From assembly GCA_963837165.1 (NCBI GenBank), contig CAWIMD010000004.1, positions 744,001 through 808,000 of the forward strand: 64,000 nucleotides of DNA, given 5' to 3'. Origin of the DNA: JAENWD01 sp963837165. Its GTDB lineage: Bacteria > Acidobacteriota > Vicinamibacteria > Vicinamibacterales > JAENWD01. The position numbers and the translations under genes were made by a program. The notes beneath the pieces were generated by a model. It ran no database searches. It was given only the letters and a program-made list of their open reading frames with translations, and was not told where the DNA came from. This document shows, in pieces, positions 57,456 to 64,000 of the stretch (position 1 is the first letter of the stretch; the number at the start of each line of letters is the position of its first letter).

Positions 57456-58208
57456 TCAGCCGCCGCAGCCGTGGCACCCGGTGCCGCAGCCGCCGGGGTG
57501 TTTGCAGCCGCCGTCCTCGCCGCATCCGCCGCGCACGACGCCCTTGCTGTTGGGCAGCTCGTAGCGCAGGCAGCACTTCAGCCGCCCGCAGAGACCGGAG
57601 AGTTTCGAGGGGTTGAGCGCCAGGTCCTGCTGCTTCGCCATCCGGATCGACACGGGCTGGAAGCCGTTCAGCCATGTCGTGCAGCAGAGCGGCCGACCGC
57701 ACGATCCGTAGCCGCCCAGCAGGCGCGCTTCGTCGCGGATCCCGATCTGGCGCATCTCGATCCGCGTGTGGAACCGCGCGCCGAGGTCGCGCACGAGCTC
57801 ACGGAAGTCGATGCGGCTCTCGGCGGTGAAGTAGAAGATGAGGCGCGACCCGTCGAGCAGCGCCTCCACCTTCGATAGCTTCATGGGAAGCTCGAGCGCG
57901 CGGATCCGGTCGACGGCGTACCGTCGCGCCTCGCGCTCCCGGTGCTCGTGCTTGAGTCGCGTGGTGAGGTCTGCGGCCGTGGGCCGTCTCAGGCCCGCCG
58001 CCGGCGTCCCGAGCGCGCCGCGCTTCGCCAGCACTGCTGCGGGCAGGGGCTCGATGCGGCCAGCCGCAGGCGTGCGGTCCACGGTGACCACGGCGTCGTC
58101 TCCCGGGGCGAGCGGGGGATCGGGTGGCGCCGCCAGCAGGAACGTCTGGACGCGCCCGGCGGGACCGAAGCGCACCGATACGTAGGCGGACGAGGGGACG
58201 GCAGTCAC
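57456..58208 (-). CDS. PSP1 domain protein (RicT/YaaT-like) with cysteine-rich tail
   Basis: GTG 58208 gives 250 residues. The PSP1 region has LSKVEALLDGSRLIFYFTAE and RIDFRELVRDLGARFHTRIE, followed by the conserved CGRPLCCTTWL and CGRLKCCLRYE cysteines as in RicT. The last ~25 residues add about seven more cysteines (CGEDGGCKHPGGCGTGCHG), unusual for the family. Firmicute RicT carries an Fe-S cluster and affects RNA processing. It is divergent from holB; in many genomes yaaT and holB are adjacent. Confidence 0.85.
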   Translation of the reverse strand: MTAVPSSAYVSVRFGPAGRVQTFLLAAPPDPPLAPGDDAVVTVDRTPAAGRIEPLPAAVLAKRGALGTPAAGLRRPTAADLTTRLKHEHREREARRYAVDRIRALELPMKLSKVEALLDGSRLIFYFTAESRIDFRELVRDLGARFHTRIEMRQIGIRDEARLLGGYGSCGRPLCCTTWLNGFQPVSIRMAKQQDLALNPSKLSGLCGRLKCCLRYELPNSKGVVRGGCGEDGGCKHPGGCGTGCHGCGG

Positions 58209-58213
58209 GGGTA

Positions 58214-58241
58214 TCAGCTCTCAGCTCTCAGCTCTCAGCTG
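58214..58241. repeat. Tandem 7-mer repeat, four units
   Basis: TCAGCTC is repeated three times and followed by TCAGCTG, in the divergent spacer between ricT and holB. A related imperfect stretch (TCAGCTGACCCCTGACGG) lies at 1225-1242. Confidence 0.7.
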
Positions 58242-58268
58242 AAACTACGCTAGCATCATATCCGTCCC

Positions 58269-59318
58269 ATGCCATTTCGAGACATCCTCGGGCACACGGC
58301 GACGATCGGCCTGCTCTCCCGAGCAGTCTCCGCCGGCACCCTGCCGCCGAGCCTGATCTTCGGGGGCCCTGATGGGGTCGGCAAGCGCCTCACCGCGCTC
58401 GCCGTAGCGCAGGCGCTCAACTGCCTCGACCCGGTGCGGCCCGCGCCGTGGCCGGCGCCCTCGACCGGGGAGCCGCTGCCGCTCGACGCGTGCGGCGTCT
58501 GCCCCGCGTGCCGCCGCATCGCCAGGCTCACCCACCCCGACGTACAGGTCATCCAGCCGGGCGAGACGGGGACGATCAGGATCGACGCCGTCCGCGAGAT
58601 CGTCCGGCAGGTGGGGTTCAAGCCGTTCGAGGCGCGCCGACGCGTCGTGGTGTTCGACTCGGCCGAGTCGCTGCTCGCCGACTCGCAGGACGCGCTGCTC
58701 AAGACGCTCGAGGAACCGCCGCCGGGATCCGTGCTCCTCCTGGTCACCGCGCAGGCGGGCGCGCTGCTGCCGACGGTCCGCTCGCGCTGTCCGACCGTGC
58801 GCTTCGGCCCCCTGCCGGTCGCCGACGTCACCGCCTGGCTGATGGGTCAGGCGGGGCTCGGGGAGCCCGAGGCGCGCGCCGTGGCGGCGATCGCGCAAGG
58901 CAGCCTGGGCGCCGCCGGACGTCTGGCGGACGAAGCGGCGGGGGCCGAGAGTCACCGCACCGCCGCGCGCCGCGTCCTGGAACAGCTGGCCAGAGCCGGA
59001 GATGCCCGCGCCAGGCTCGGGTCGACCCGGGAGATCGTCGGCAAGGGCCGTGGCTCCGGCGCCAGCGAGCGCGAGTCGCTGGCCCGTTACCTTCAGGCGC
59101 TGGCGGCGCTCGTGCGCGACGTCGGCCTGCTGTCCACCCGCGCGGATACCGCCTCGGTGGTGAATGCCGACCTGTTGCCTGCCCTGCAGGCGCTGGTGCC
59201 GCACTATCCCACCGATCGGGCGCTTCGGGCGTTTGCGGCCGTTGACCGCGCCCTTGACGCGCTCGAGCGGAACGCCAGCCCGAAGACCGTTGCGGACTGG
59301 ATCGTGCTGAACGTGTAG
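58269..59318 (+). CDS. holB: DNA polymerase III delta-prime subunit
   Basis: The 349-residue AAA+ protein begins PFRDILGHTATIGLLSRAVS, with the P-loop LIFGGPDGVGKRLTALAVAQ, a zinc-binding CGVCPACRRIARL, DSQDALLKTLEEPPPGSVLL and the arginine-finger type TVRSRCPTVRFG. It is part of the clamp loader. Confidence 0.93.
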   Translation: MPFRDILGHTATIGLLSRAVSAGTLPPSLIFGGPDGVGKRLTALAVAQALNCLDPVRPAPWPAPSTGEPLPLDACGVCPACRRIARLTHPDVQVIQPGETGTIRIDAVREIVRQVGFKPFEARRRVVVFDSAESLLADSQDALLKTLEEPPPGSVLLLVTAQAGALLPTVRSRCPTVRFGPLPVADVTAWLMGQAGLGEPEARAVAAIAQGSLGAAGRLADEAAGAESHRTAARRVLEQLARAGDARARLGSTREIVGKGRGSGASERESLARYLQALAALVRDVGLLSTRADTASVVNADLLPALQALVPHYPTDRALRAFAAVDRALDALERNASPKTVADWIVLNV

Positions 59319-59343
59319 CGCGAGGCCGGTACGAGCTGACACC

Positions 59344-61716
59344 TCACTTCGGCTTCGGCGCGTCGTCCTTCTGGTCCTTCTTGTCCTTCTTGTCGTGCAG
59401 ACCGAACAGGCGGGCCCAGAACCCGCGCTTCTCGGTCGGCTCCTCTGCGGACTTCTCCTGCGCCTTCGCGGCAGCGGCGGGCGCAGCCTCCGGCGCCGCC
59501 AGGGCGGGGAGCGTGGGCACCTTCGACGCCGGGATGGGGGCGGGGCGGGAATGCTCGTGTCCGAACAGCTCGGCCAGCCGATCGATGAGCGAATTGCCGG
59601 GATGGAGCGGGCAGGTCTCGAGCGGCTGCTGCCCGCGCGGGAAGTAGTCCGTGTACACCATCGAGCGGTGCGAGACCTCCCCCGAGTCGCTCACGACTTC
59701 CACGTCGTCACACCCGGCGGCGGGACGCTTGCCCGAGAGACGGCAGACGTCCACGGCAACCAGCCCCGGCGTCGGCGAGTACCAGGCGGGCTTGTCGCCG
59801 CGGGTGGCCTCCTTCATGAAGCGCGCCCAGAGCGGCACGGCGATGTCGCCGGCGTAGCCGCCCGGAAGTATCGTCTGCGGCTGATCGAAGCCAATCCAGA
59901 CGCCGGTGACGATTGAGGGCGTGTACCCGACGAACCACGCATCCACGTAGTCGTTGGTGGTGCCCGTCTTGCCCGCGGCCGGCAGCGTGAACCCCGCCTG
60001 CCGCGCCTTCCACGCCGTGCCGTAGTTCACGACGTCGCTCAGCATGCTCGACAGGAGAAAGGCCGTCTGCTCCGAGACGGCGCGGACGTCGTGCGGCTGT
60101 GCGTCGAACAGCACCTGGCCATCCCAATCCTCCACGCGACGCACCAGGACGGGCGCGTGAAACACCCCCTTGTCGGCGAAAGTGGCGTAGGCGGCCGTGA
60201 GCCCCTCGAGCGTGACCTCGCCGGAGCCGAGCGCAAGCGAGGGCACGCTCGGGACCGAGCCGAGGCCGACCTTCGAGGCGACGTCCAGCGTGTGCTGGAG
60301 CCCGACCTGCTGCAGCAGCTGCACGGCGGCCCGGTTGCTCGACATGCGCAGCGCGTTGCGGAGCGTCATCTCGGGCGTGTCGGCGTGCTCGTCCTCCGGC
60401 ATCCAGTCGCCCTGGAGCGTCGGCACCGGCTCGTCGAGGTGATCGATGGTCGAGGCCGGCAGCCAGCCGGCCTCGAGGGCGGCGGCGTACACGAACGGCT
60501 TGAAGGCCGAGCCCGGCTGCCGGTGCGCCTGGGTGGCGCGGTCGAAGTTGCTCCGGCTGAAGTCCCGGCCGCCGACCAGCGCCCGGACTTCCCCGGTGCC
60601 GGGATCCATGGCCACGAGAGCGCCCTGGAGCGGGTCCCGGTCGTCGTCCGGCTGGTCGGGCTCGTCGGCCTTGGCTTTCGCGGCGCGCTTCGCGCGCGCG
60701 CGGCGCCGTGCCTCGATGGCGTCCAGCGCGCCGAGCACGAGGCGTTCGGACGCGGCCTGCAGCGTGGGATCGACCGTGGTGTGGACAATCAGGCCGCCTT
60801 CGTAGACGCGGTCGAGGCCGAACTGCGCGACGAGCTGACGCCGGACCTCCTCCTTGAACCACGCGCCGTGGGGATCGTCGCGGCCGAGGCTGTCCTTCAG
60901 CACGACCGGCTCCGACGCGGCCCGCGTCGCCGCCTCCCTCGAGATGGCGCCGTCGTCCACCATGGCCTGCAGCACGACCTCGCGACGGGCCACGGCGCGG
61001 TCCAGGTTGACCGTGGGGGCGTAGGCCGACGGCGACTTGACCAGTCCGGCCAGCAGCGCCGCCTGGGACAGCGAGAGATCCGAGGCGTGCGTGCCGAAGA
61101 ACCCGCGCGCCGCGGCCTCGATCCCGTGGAGGCCGTCGCCGAAATACACTTTGTTCAGGTAGAGCTCGATGATCTCGTCCTTCGAGTACTCGGACTCGAG
61201 CTCGGCGGCCAGGATGACCTCCTTCAGCTTGCGGCGCAGCGTCTTGTCGCGGGTGAGGAAGCTCTGACGGGCGAGCTGCTGGGTCAGCGTGCTGCCGCCC
61301 TGCGCCCGCCGCCCGGCCCGGAGGTTCGCGATCGCCGATCCGACGATTCGAACGGCGTCCACGCCGCGATGTTCGTAGAAGCGCTGGTCCTCGATGGCGA
61401 TGATGGCCTTGACGACGAGCGGCGAGATCTGCGCGAGCGGGACCTCGATGCGCTGCTCCTTGAATATCGTGAACGCCGGCCTGTCGTTCACGTCGAGGAG
61501 CACCGTCGCCTCGGCCATGTCGCCGATGTGCCGGAGCGCATTCCGGTTGGGGATCGTGGTGATGACGTCGATCGAGAACGCGATGAAGAGCGCCGACGTC
61601 ACCCAGGACGCAAGCACCGCGGCGGCGAGGAGGCCGCGGGAGAGCGCAGGACGATCCGACAGGCGAGCGCTCAGCCCGTCCACGCTACGGCTGAGCCGCT
61701 CGCGCCAGTTGCCCAC
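59344..61716 (-). CDS. mrcA: Penicillin-binding protein 1A (bifunctional transglycosylase/transpeptidase)
   Basis: GTG 61716 is taken as the start (GNWRERLSRSVDG); a longer frame to 61776 is open but has no family sequence. One transmembrane helix is followed by the GT51 domain: AIIAIEDQRFYEHRGVDAVR, QGGSTLTQQLARQSFL, RKLKEVILAAELESEYSKDE and ELYLNKVYFGDGLHGIE. The transpeptidase domain has HRQPGSAFKPFVY (SxxK), RMSSNRAAVQLL (SxN) and AAGKTGTTNDYVDAWFVGYT (KTG). The C-terminal tail is Ala/Pro then Lys-rich. It builds and cross-links peptidoglycan. Convergent with holB. Confidence 0.94.
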   Translation of the reverse strand: MGNWRERLSRSVDGLSARLSDRPALSRGLLAAAVLASWVTSALFIAFSIDVITTIPNRNALRHIGDMAEATVLLDVNDRPAFTIFKEQRIEVPLAQISPLVVKAIIAIEDQRFYEHRGVDAVRIVGSAIANLRAGRRAQGGSTLTQQLARQSFLTRDKTLRRKLKEVILAAELESEYSKDEIIELYLNKVYFGDGLHGIEAAARGFFGTHASDLSLSQAALLAGLVKSPSAYAPTVNLDRAVARREVVLQAMVDDGAISREAATRAASEPVVLKDSLGRDDPHGAWFKEEVRRQLVAQFGLDRVYEGGLIVHTTVDPTLQAASERLVLGALDAIEARRRARAKRAAKAKADEPDQPDDDRDPLQGALVAMDPGTGEVRALVGGRDFSRSNFDRATQAHRQPGSAFKPFVYAAALEAGWLPASTIDHLDEPVPTLQGDWMPEDEHADTPEMTLRNALRMSSNRAAVQLLQQVGLQHTLDVASKVGLGSVPSVPSLALGSGEVTLEGLTAAYATFADKGVFHAPVLVRRVEDWDGQVLFDAQPHDVRAVSEQTAFLLSSMLSDVVNYGTAWKARQAGFTLPAAGKTGTTNDYVDAWFVGYTPSIVTGVWIGFDQPQTILPGGYAGDIAVPLWARFMKEATRGDKPAWYSPTPGLVAVDVCRLSGKRPAAGCDDVEVVSDSGEVSHRSMVYTDYFPRGQQPLETCPLHPGNSLIDRLAELFGHEHSRPAPIPASKVPTLPALAAPEAAPAAAAKAQEKSAEEPTEKRGFWARLFGLHDKKDKKDQKDDAPKPK

Positions 61717-61765
61717 TGATCCACTGTAGCAGGCCGCGGCTGGCCGTGGGTAACTCGGGAACCGA

Positions 61766-61787
61766 GGGGCGGCCACGCAGCCGCCCC
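61766..61787 (-). terminator. Hairpin downstream of the small secreted protein gene
   Basis: An 8-bp perfect inverted repeat GGGGCGGC / GCCGCCCC with a 6-base loop lies between the stop at 61801 and the PBP1A start. It has no clear T run. Confidence 0.4.
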
Positions 61788-61800
61788 CCGAGGCTGCCTC

Positions 61801-62076
61801 CTACTGCGCAGGCGCGTTCGCCAGGCAGAAGGCCTGGAGGCTGGCCTCGTCGCTGAAGCCGCTGGACGGGTCTTCGACCTGACCGAGGAAGGCGCCGGTC
61901 CCGGCGTCGAAGTAGTCGCACACGGTGAAGGTGCTGCCGTTTCCGGTGATCTTGCTGCTGCCCGTGATGAACAGGCCATCGGACGTGAAGCTGGTCTTGG
62001 TGACACCCTTTGCCAGCAGCATCGCCGGCAGAAGCAGACTCAGGGCGAGTGCGGTGAAGCCAACTTTCCTGTGCAT
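61801..62076 (-). CDS. Small secreted protein of unknown function
   Basis: ATG 62076 is preceded by GAGGAGG at 8-9 bases, fixing the start; the product is 91 residues. A signal peptide (VGFTALALSLLLPAMLLAKG) leads to a compact region with two cysteines (FTVCDYFD; LQAFCLANAP) that could form one disulphide. I do not recognise the family. Confidence 0.75.
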   Translation of the reverse strand: MHRKVGFTALALSLLLPAMLLAKGVTKTSFTSDGLFITGSSKITGNGSTFTVCDYFDAGTGAFLGQVEDPSSGFSDEASLQAFCLANAPAQ

Positions 62077-62241
62077 TCGAACCTCCTCAGGTGGCGGCGT
62101 TGTGTGGAGTCTCGCATCGCGGCTGCAACTGCGGTACCGCAGGCGGCGGCGCCTTTTGTTCGCGGGCGGGAGCTGTGAAGACGGTCGAGGCGTACTGAAC
62201 TCGTAAGCGCTTTCCTTTGGAGTAAACAGCTCAGCACTCAC

Positions 62242-62662
62242 GTGCTGCTGACGTTCATCGATCAGCAGAGCGCCGTCGCCCAGTCGCGCATCAACAACTT
62301 GTGGCAGATCGAGGCTCGCGGTTAGGTCCGGCGGCTACAGAACGGGATCCTGTTCGACCCGTTGCCGGAGGGGTCCTACAGCGGCTCGGGCACCAACGGT
62401 TACTCGGCCGATTCGAACGGCCGGCGCAACGGCGCGACGGGCCCGGACTTCTTCCAGCTCGACACGGGGGGTCGCCTACCGCCTGCACCTGCCCGGCTCG
62501 CAGACGCTCGACATCTTCGCGGAGGCATTCAACCTGACGAACCGGCCCAGCTTCGCGCCGCCCAGCGCCGATCGCCGTTCAACGAACTTCCTCGTCCTGA
62601 CGGACCTGAGACCGGGGGCAGTGGCGAGAACGGGCCCGATCGGGGTGCGGCTCGGCTTCTAA
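62242..62662 (+). pseudogene. C-terminal remnant of an Oar-like TonB-dependent receptor
   Basis: One frame from 62242 reads FIDQQSAVAQSRINNLWQIE, hits a TAG, and continues EGSYSGSGTNGYSADSNGRR and GATGPDFFQLDTG. Near 62465-62471 the frame changes to YRLHLPGSQTLDIFAEAFNL, then TNRPSFA and VLTDLR, ending TGPIGVRLGF and TAA at 62660-62662. FFQLD, FAEAFNLTNR and a terminal GVRLGF are the end of carboxypeptidase-regulatory TonB receptors typical of Acidobacteriota. No plug or most of the barrel is present, so this is a gene fragment. Confidence 0.75.
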
Positions 62663-62749
62663 TCCCGGACGGGTGCGTCGAGGCTCCCGGAGGTGACCTG
62701 CACAGGAGCCGCCCGCCTCCGAACGTGCCGCCTGCGCGGCCGCCTGCCC

Positions 62750-63922
62750 TCACGATCCCGCCTGCGAGATCGTCACCACCTTGTCGCGCACGGTGATCGT
62801 GCCCGTTCGCGCGGCGCCGGTGCCGTTGGGCGCCACCGTGAAGGCCACCGGGTTGTCGCCCTGGCGCGGCATGCTGCTCGTGATCGTGATCCAGGAGACC
62901 GACGGTTTCGCGGACCAGACGCACGCGTCCTGCAGCGGGCCGCCGCAGATCATCGGCTCGCTCTCCTGCAGCACGTCGAAGGTCCCCGATCCGCCCGCCG
63001 CGCCGATGCTGATCGACGTCTTGCTGACTCCGTAGTGGCAGCCGGCCTGATCGATCAGGAGGTTCTGGCCCAGGGTGGGTGCGGACCACCGGACCAGGAC
63101 CTTGCCGTCCCGCGGTGCGTTGTAGTTCTCGGAGAAGGTGATCGTCAGATCCGCCGAGCCGGTACCCGACGTCCTGCTGACCTTCAACCACGAGGCGTCC
63201 GGGTTGGCGGTCCACGAGCAACCGGCCGCCGTCGTCACGCGGGCCGACACCGACCCTGCCGGCATGCACGGCTCGAACTGGACGGGCGAGACCGAGAACG
63301 TGCAGATGCCGGTGTCGCCCGCCTGGCTCAGAGCAAATACCTGGTCGGCGATCGCGATCTTCGCGGAGCGATCGATGGCGCTGGTGTTCCGCGCGACGGA
63401 GTACGAGACGGTCCCGTCGCCCGAGCCGGACCGTCCCGACGTCACCGTGAGCCAGCTTTCGTCGCTCACGGCGGTCCACGCGCATCCGGCCGGCGCGCGC
63501 ACCGAGACGTGGCCATCTGCCTCGTCCTTCGAGTACTCGGCGCGGGTCGGCGACAGGCTGTACGTGCAGGTCGTCGCCGGTCGCCCGCGCTGCGAGACCG
63601 CATGGGCCTGCCCCGCCACCATGACCGTGGCCGCGCGGCTGTCGGGCTGCGCGTTGGCGCCGACGCTGTAGGCGAGCGTCCCCGGACCGGTGCCGCTGCC
63701 ACCCGCGGCGAACGTGATCCAGTCGACGTTCGTGCTGGCCGTCCACGCGCAGGTCGCCGCCGTCGAGACCGTCACGTTCCCGGCGCCGCCGGCGTCGGCG
63801 AAGTCGAGCGTGGCCGGCGAGATCGAGTACGTGCACACGGGAGTGGGCCGTGTCGGCGAGCTCTTGTCACACGCAGCCGCCAGGCAGAACCCGATGCACA
63901 AGAACGGCAGAATCCGGCGCAT
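62750..63922 (-). CDS. Lipoprotein with four BACON domains
   Basis: ATG 63922 follows AGGAG/GAGG sites. The 390-residue protein has a lipoprotein signal with lipobox LAAAC. Four BACON-like units each show a C-x-(Y/F)-S-(I/L/V)-S-P start, a central C-x-W-T-A and a W-(I/L)-x-(F/V/I) strand (CTYSISPATLDF, CAWTASTNVDWITFAAG; CTYSLSPTRAEY, CAWTAVSDESWLTV; CTFSVSPVQFEP, CSWTANPDASWLKV; the fourth with CVWSAKPSVSWITI). BACON domains are linked to mucin or carbohydrate binding at the cell surface. The secreted protein at 12134-14650 carries a single BACON domain. Confidence 0.88.
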   Translation of the reverse strand: MRRILPFLCIGFCLAAACDKSSPTRPTPVCTYSISPATLDFADAGGAGNVTVSTAATCAWTASTNVDWITFAAGGSGTGPGTLAYSVGANAQPDSRAATVMVAGQAHAVSQRGRPATTCTYSLSPTRAEYSKDEADGHVSVRAPAGCAWTAVSDESWLTVTSGRSGSGDGTVSYSVARNTSAIDRSAKIAIADQVFALSQAGDTGICTFSVSPVQFEPCMPAGSVSARVTTAAGCSWTANPDASWLKVSRTSGTGSADLTITFSENYNAPRDGKVLVRWSAPTLGQNLLIDQAGCHYGVSKTSISIGAAGGSGTFDVLQESEPMICGGPLQDACVWSAKPSVSWITITSSMPRQGDNPVAFTVAPNGTGAARTGTITVRDKVVTISQAGS

Positions 63923-64000
63923 GTCGCACCTCGCTCCTGAAAGACGCCCGCACCGTCACTCGAATGGCGCCGGCGCCGGGGTGCGATCCGAAGACGGAGG

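Noticed and set aside
1..64000. Programmed +1 frameshifting as the reason for the same-direction breaks
   Set aside because: The ten sites share no slippery codon, stop codon or structure that I can see, and the genes belong to unrelated families; sequence error is simpler.
1..64000. CRISPR arrays, tRNA or rRNA genes, insertion sequences
   Set aside because: No repeat-spacer pattern, cloverleaf, rRNA sequence or transposase motif was found in reading the sequence.

Overview
The window is about 64 kb of high-GC DNA, dense in genes and read as a polysaccharide biosynthesis locus joined to a block of housekeeping genes. Several traits suggest Acidobacteriota, perhaps the Vicinamibacteria: a DUF2911/TPR protein, BACON-domain secreted proteins, a remnant of an Oar-like TonB-dependent receptor, and 7-mer intergenic repeats of the TCAGCTC/TCAGCTGAC kind. 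The taxonomic call is inference; there is no rRNA or other phylogenetic marker beyond single-copy proteins.

Layout. Positions 1-4470 hold a coiled-coil methyltransferase, an LhgO-type FAD oxidase, a DUF2911 protein and an RmlD-type reductase. Positions 4467-8839 (minus) hold a dicarboxylate symporter, a WbpE-type sugar aminotransferase, an anchored beta-rich protein and a WbpA-type UDP-sugar dehydrogenase. Positions 8961-14650 (plus) hold an O-antigen polymerase/ligase-like protein, a HEAT-repeat protein and a large secreted BACON/FG-GAP protein. At 14663-16321 lies a heavily frameshifted transglutaminase-like gene. Positions 16434-24760 (plus) form a tight operon: a giant membrane protein, two methyltransferases, a polyprenyl-phosphate-type GT2 and an asparagine synthase homologue.

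Positions 24785-55959 (minus) are the core: nineteen genes, nearly all overlapping by 1-17 bases, probably read from one sigma70-like promoter at 56008-56037. They encode gmd, two asparagine-synthase-like amidotransferases, several glycosyltransferases, wecB, wecD, wecE, two heparinase II/III-like proteins, two ADH-Gfo/Idh fusion oxidoreductases, the wzm/wzt ABC exporter and a WecA-FlaA1 fusion. Together they can be read as making UDP-GlcNAc-, ManNAc- and Fuc4NAc-type precursors, amidating and oxidising uronic-type sugars, assembling a glycan on polyprenyl phosphate and exporting it. Positions 56056-61716 are housekeeping genes (smpB, pdxA, ricT-like, holB, PBP1A). The right edge holds a small secreted protein, a TonB-receptor remnant and a BACON lipoprotein.

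Two patterns stand out. A similar beta-sandwich module appears at the C-termini of two large membrane proteins and inserted inside one of the two oxidoreductase fusions. A heparinase / ADH-Gfo-Idh / GT4 trio is present twice, in permuted order. A caution: ten otherwise family-length genes each carry one frame break, always in the direction that needs one base skipped, while the transglutaminase gene carries many of the opposite sign. Sequence or assembly error is the leading explanation, so broken genes are annotated at their reconstructed extent.
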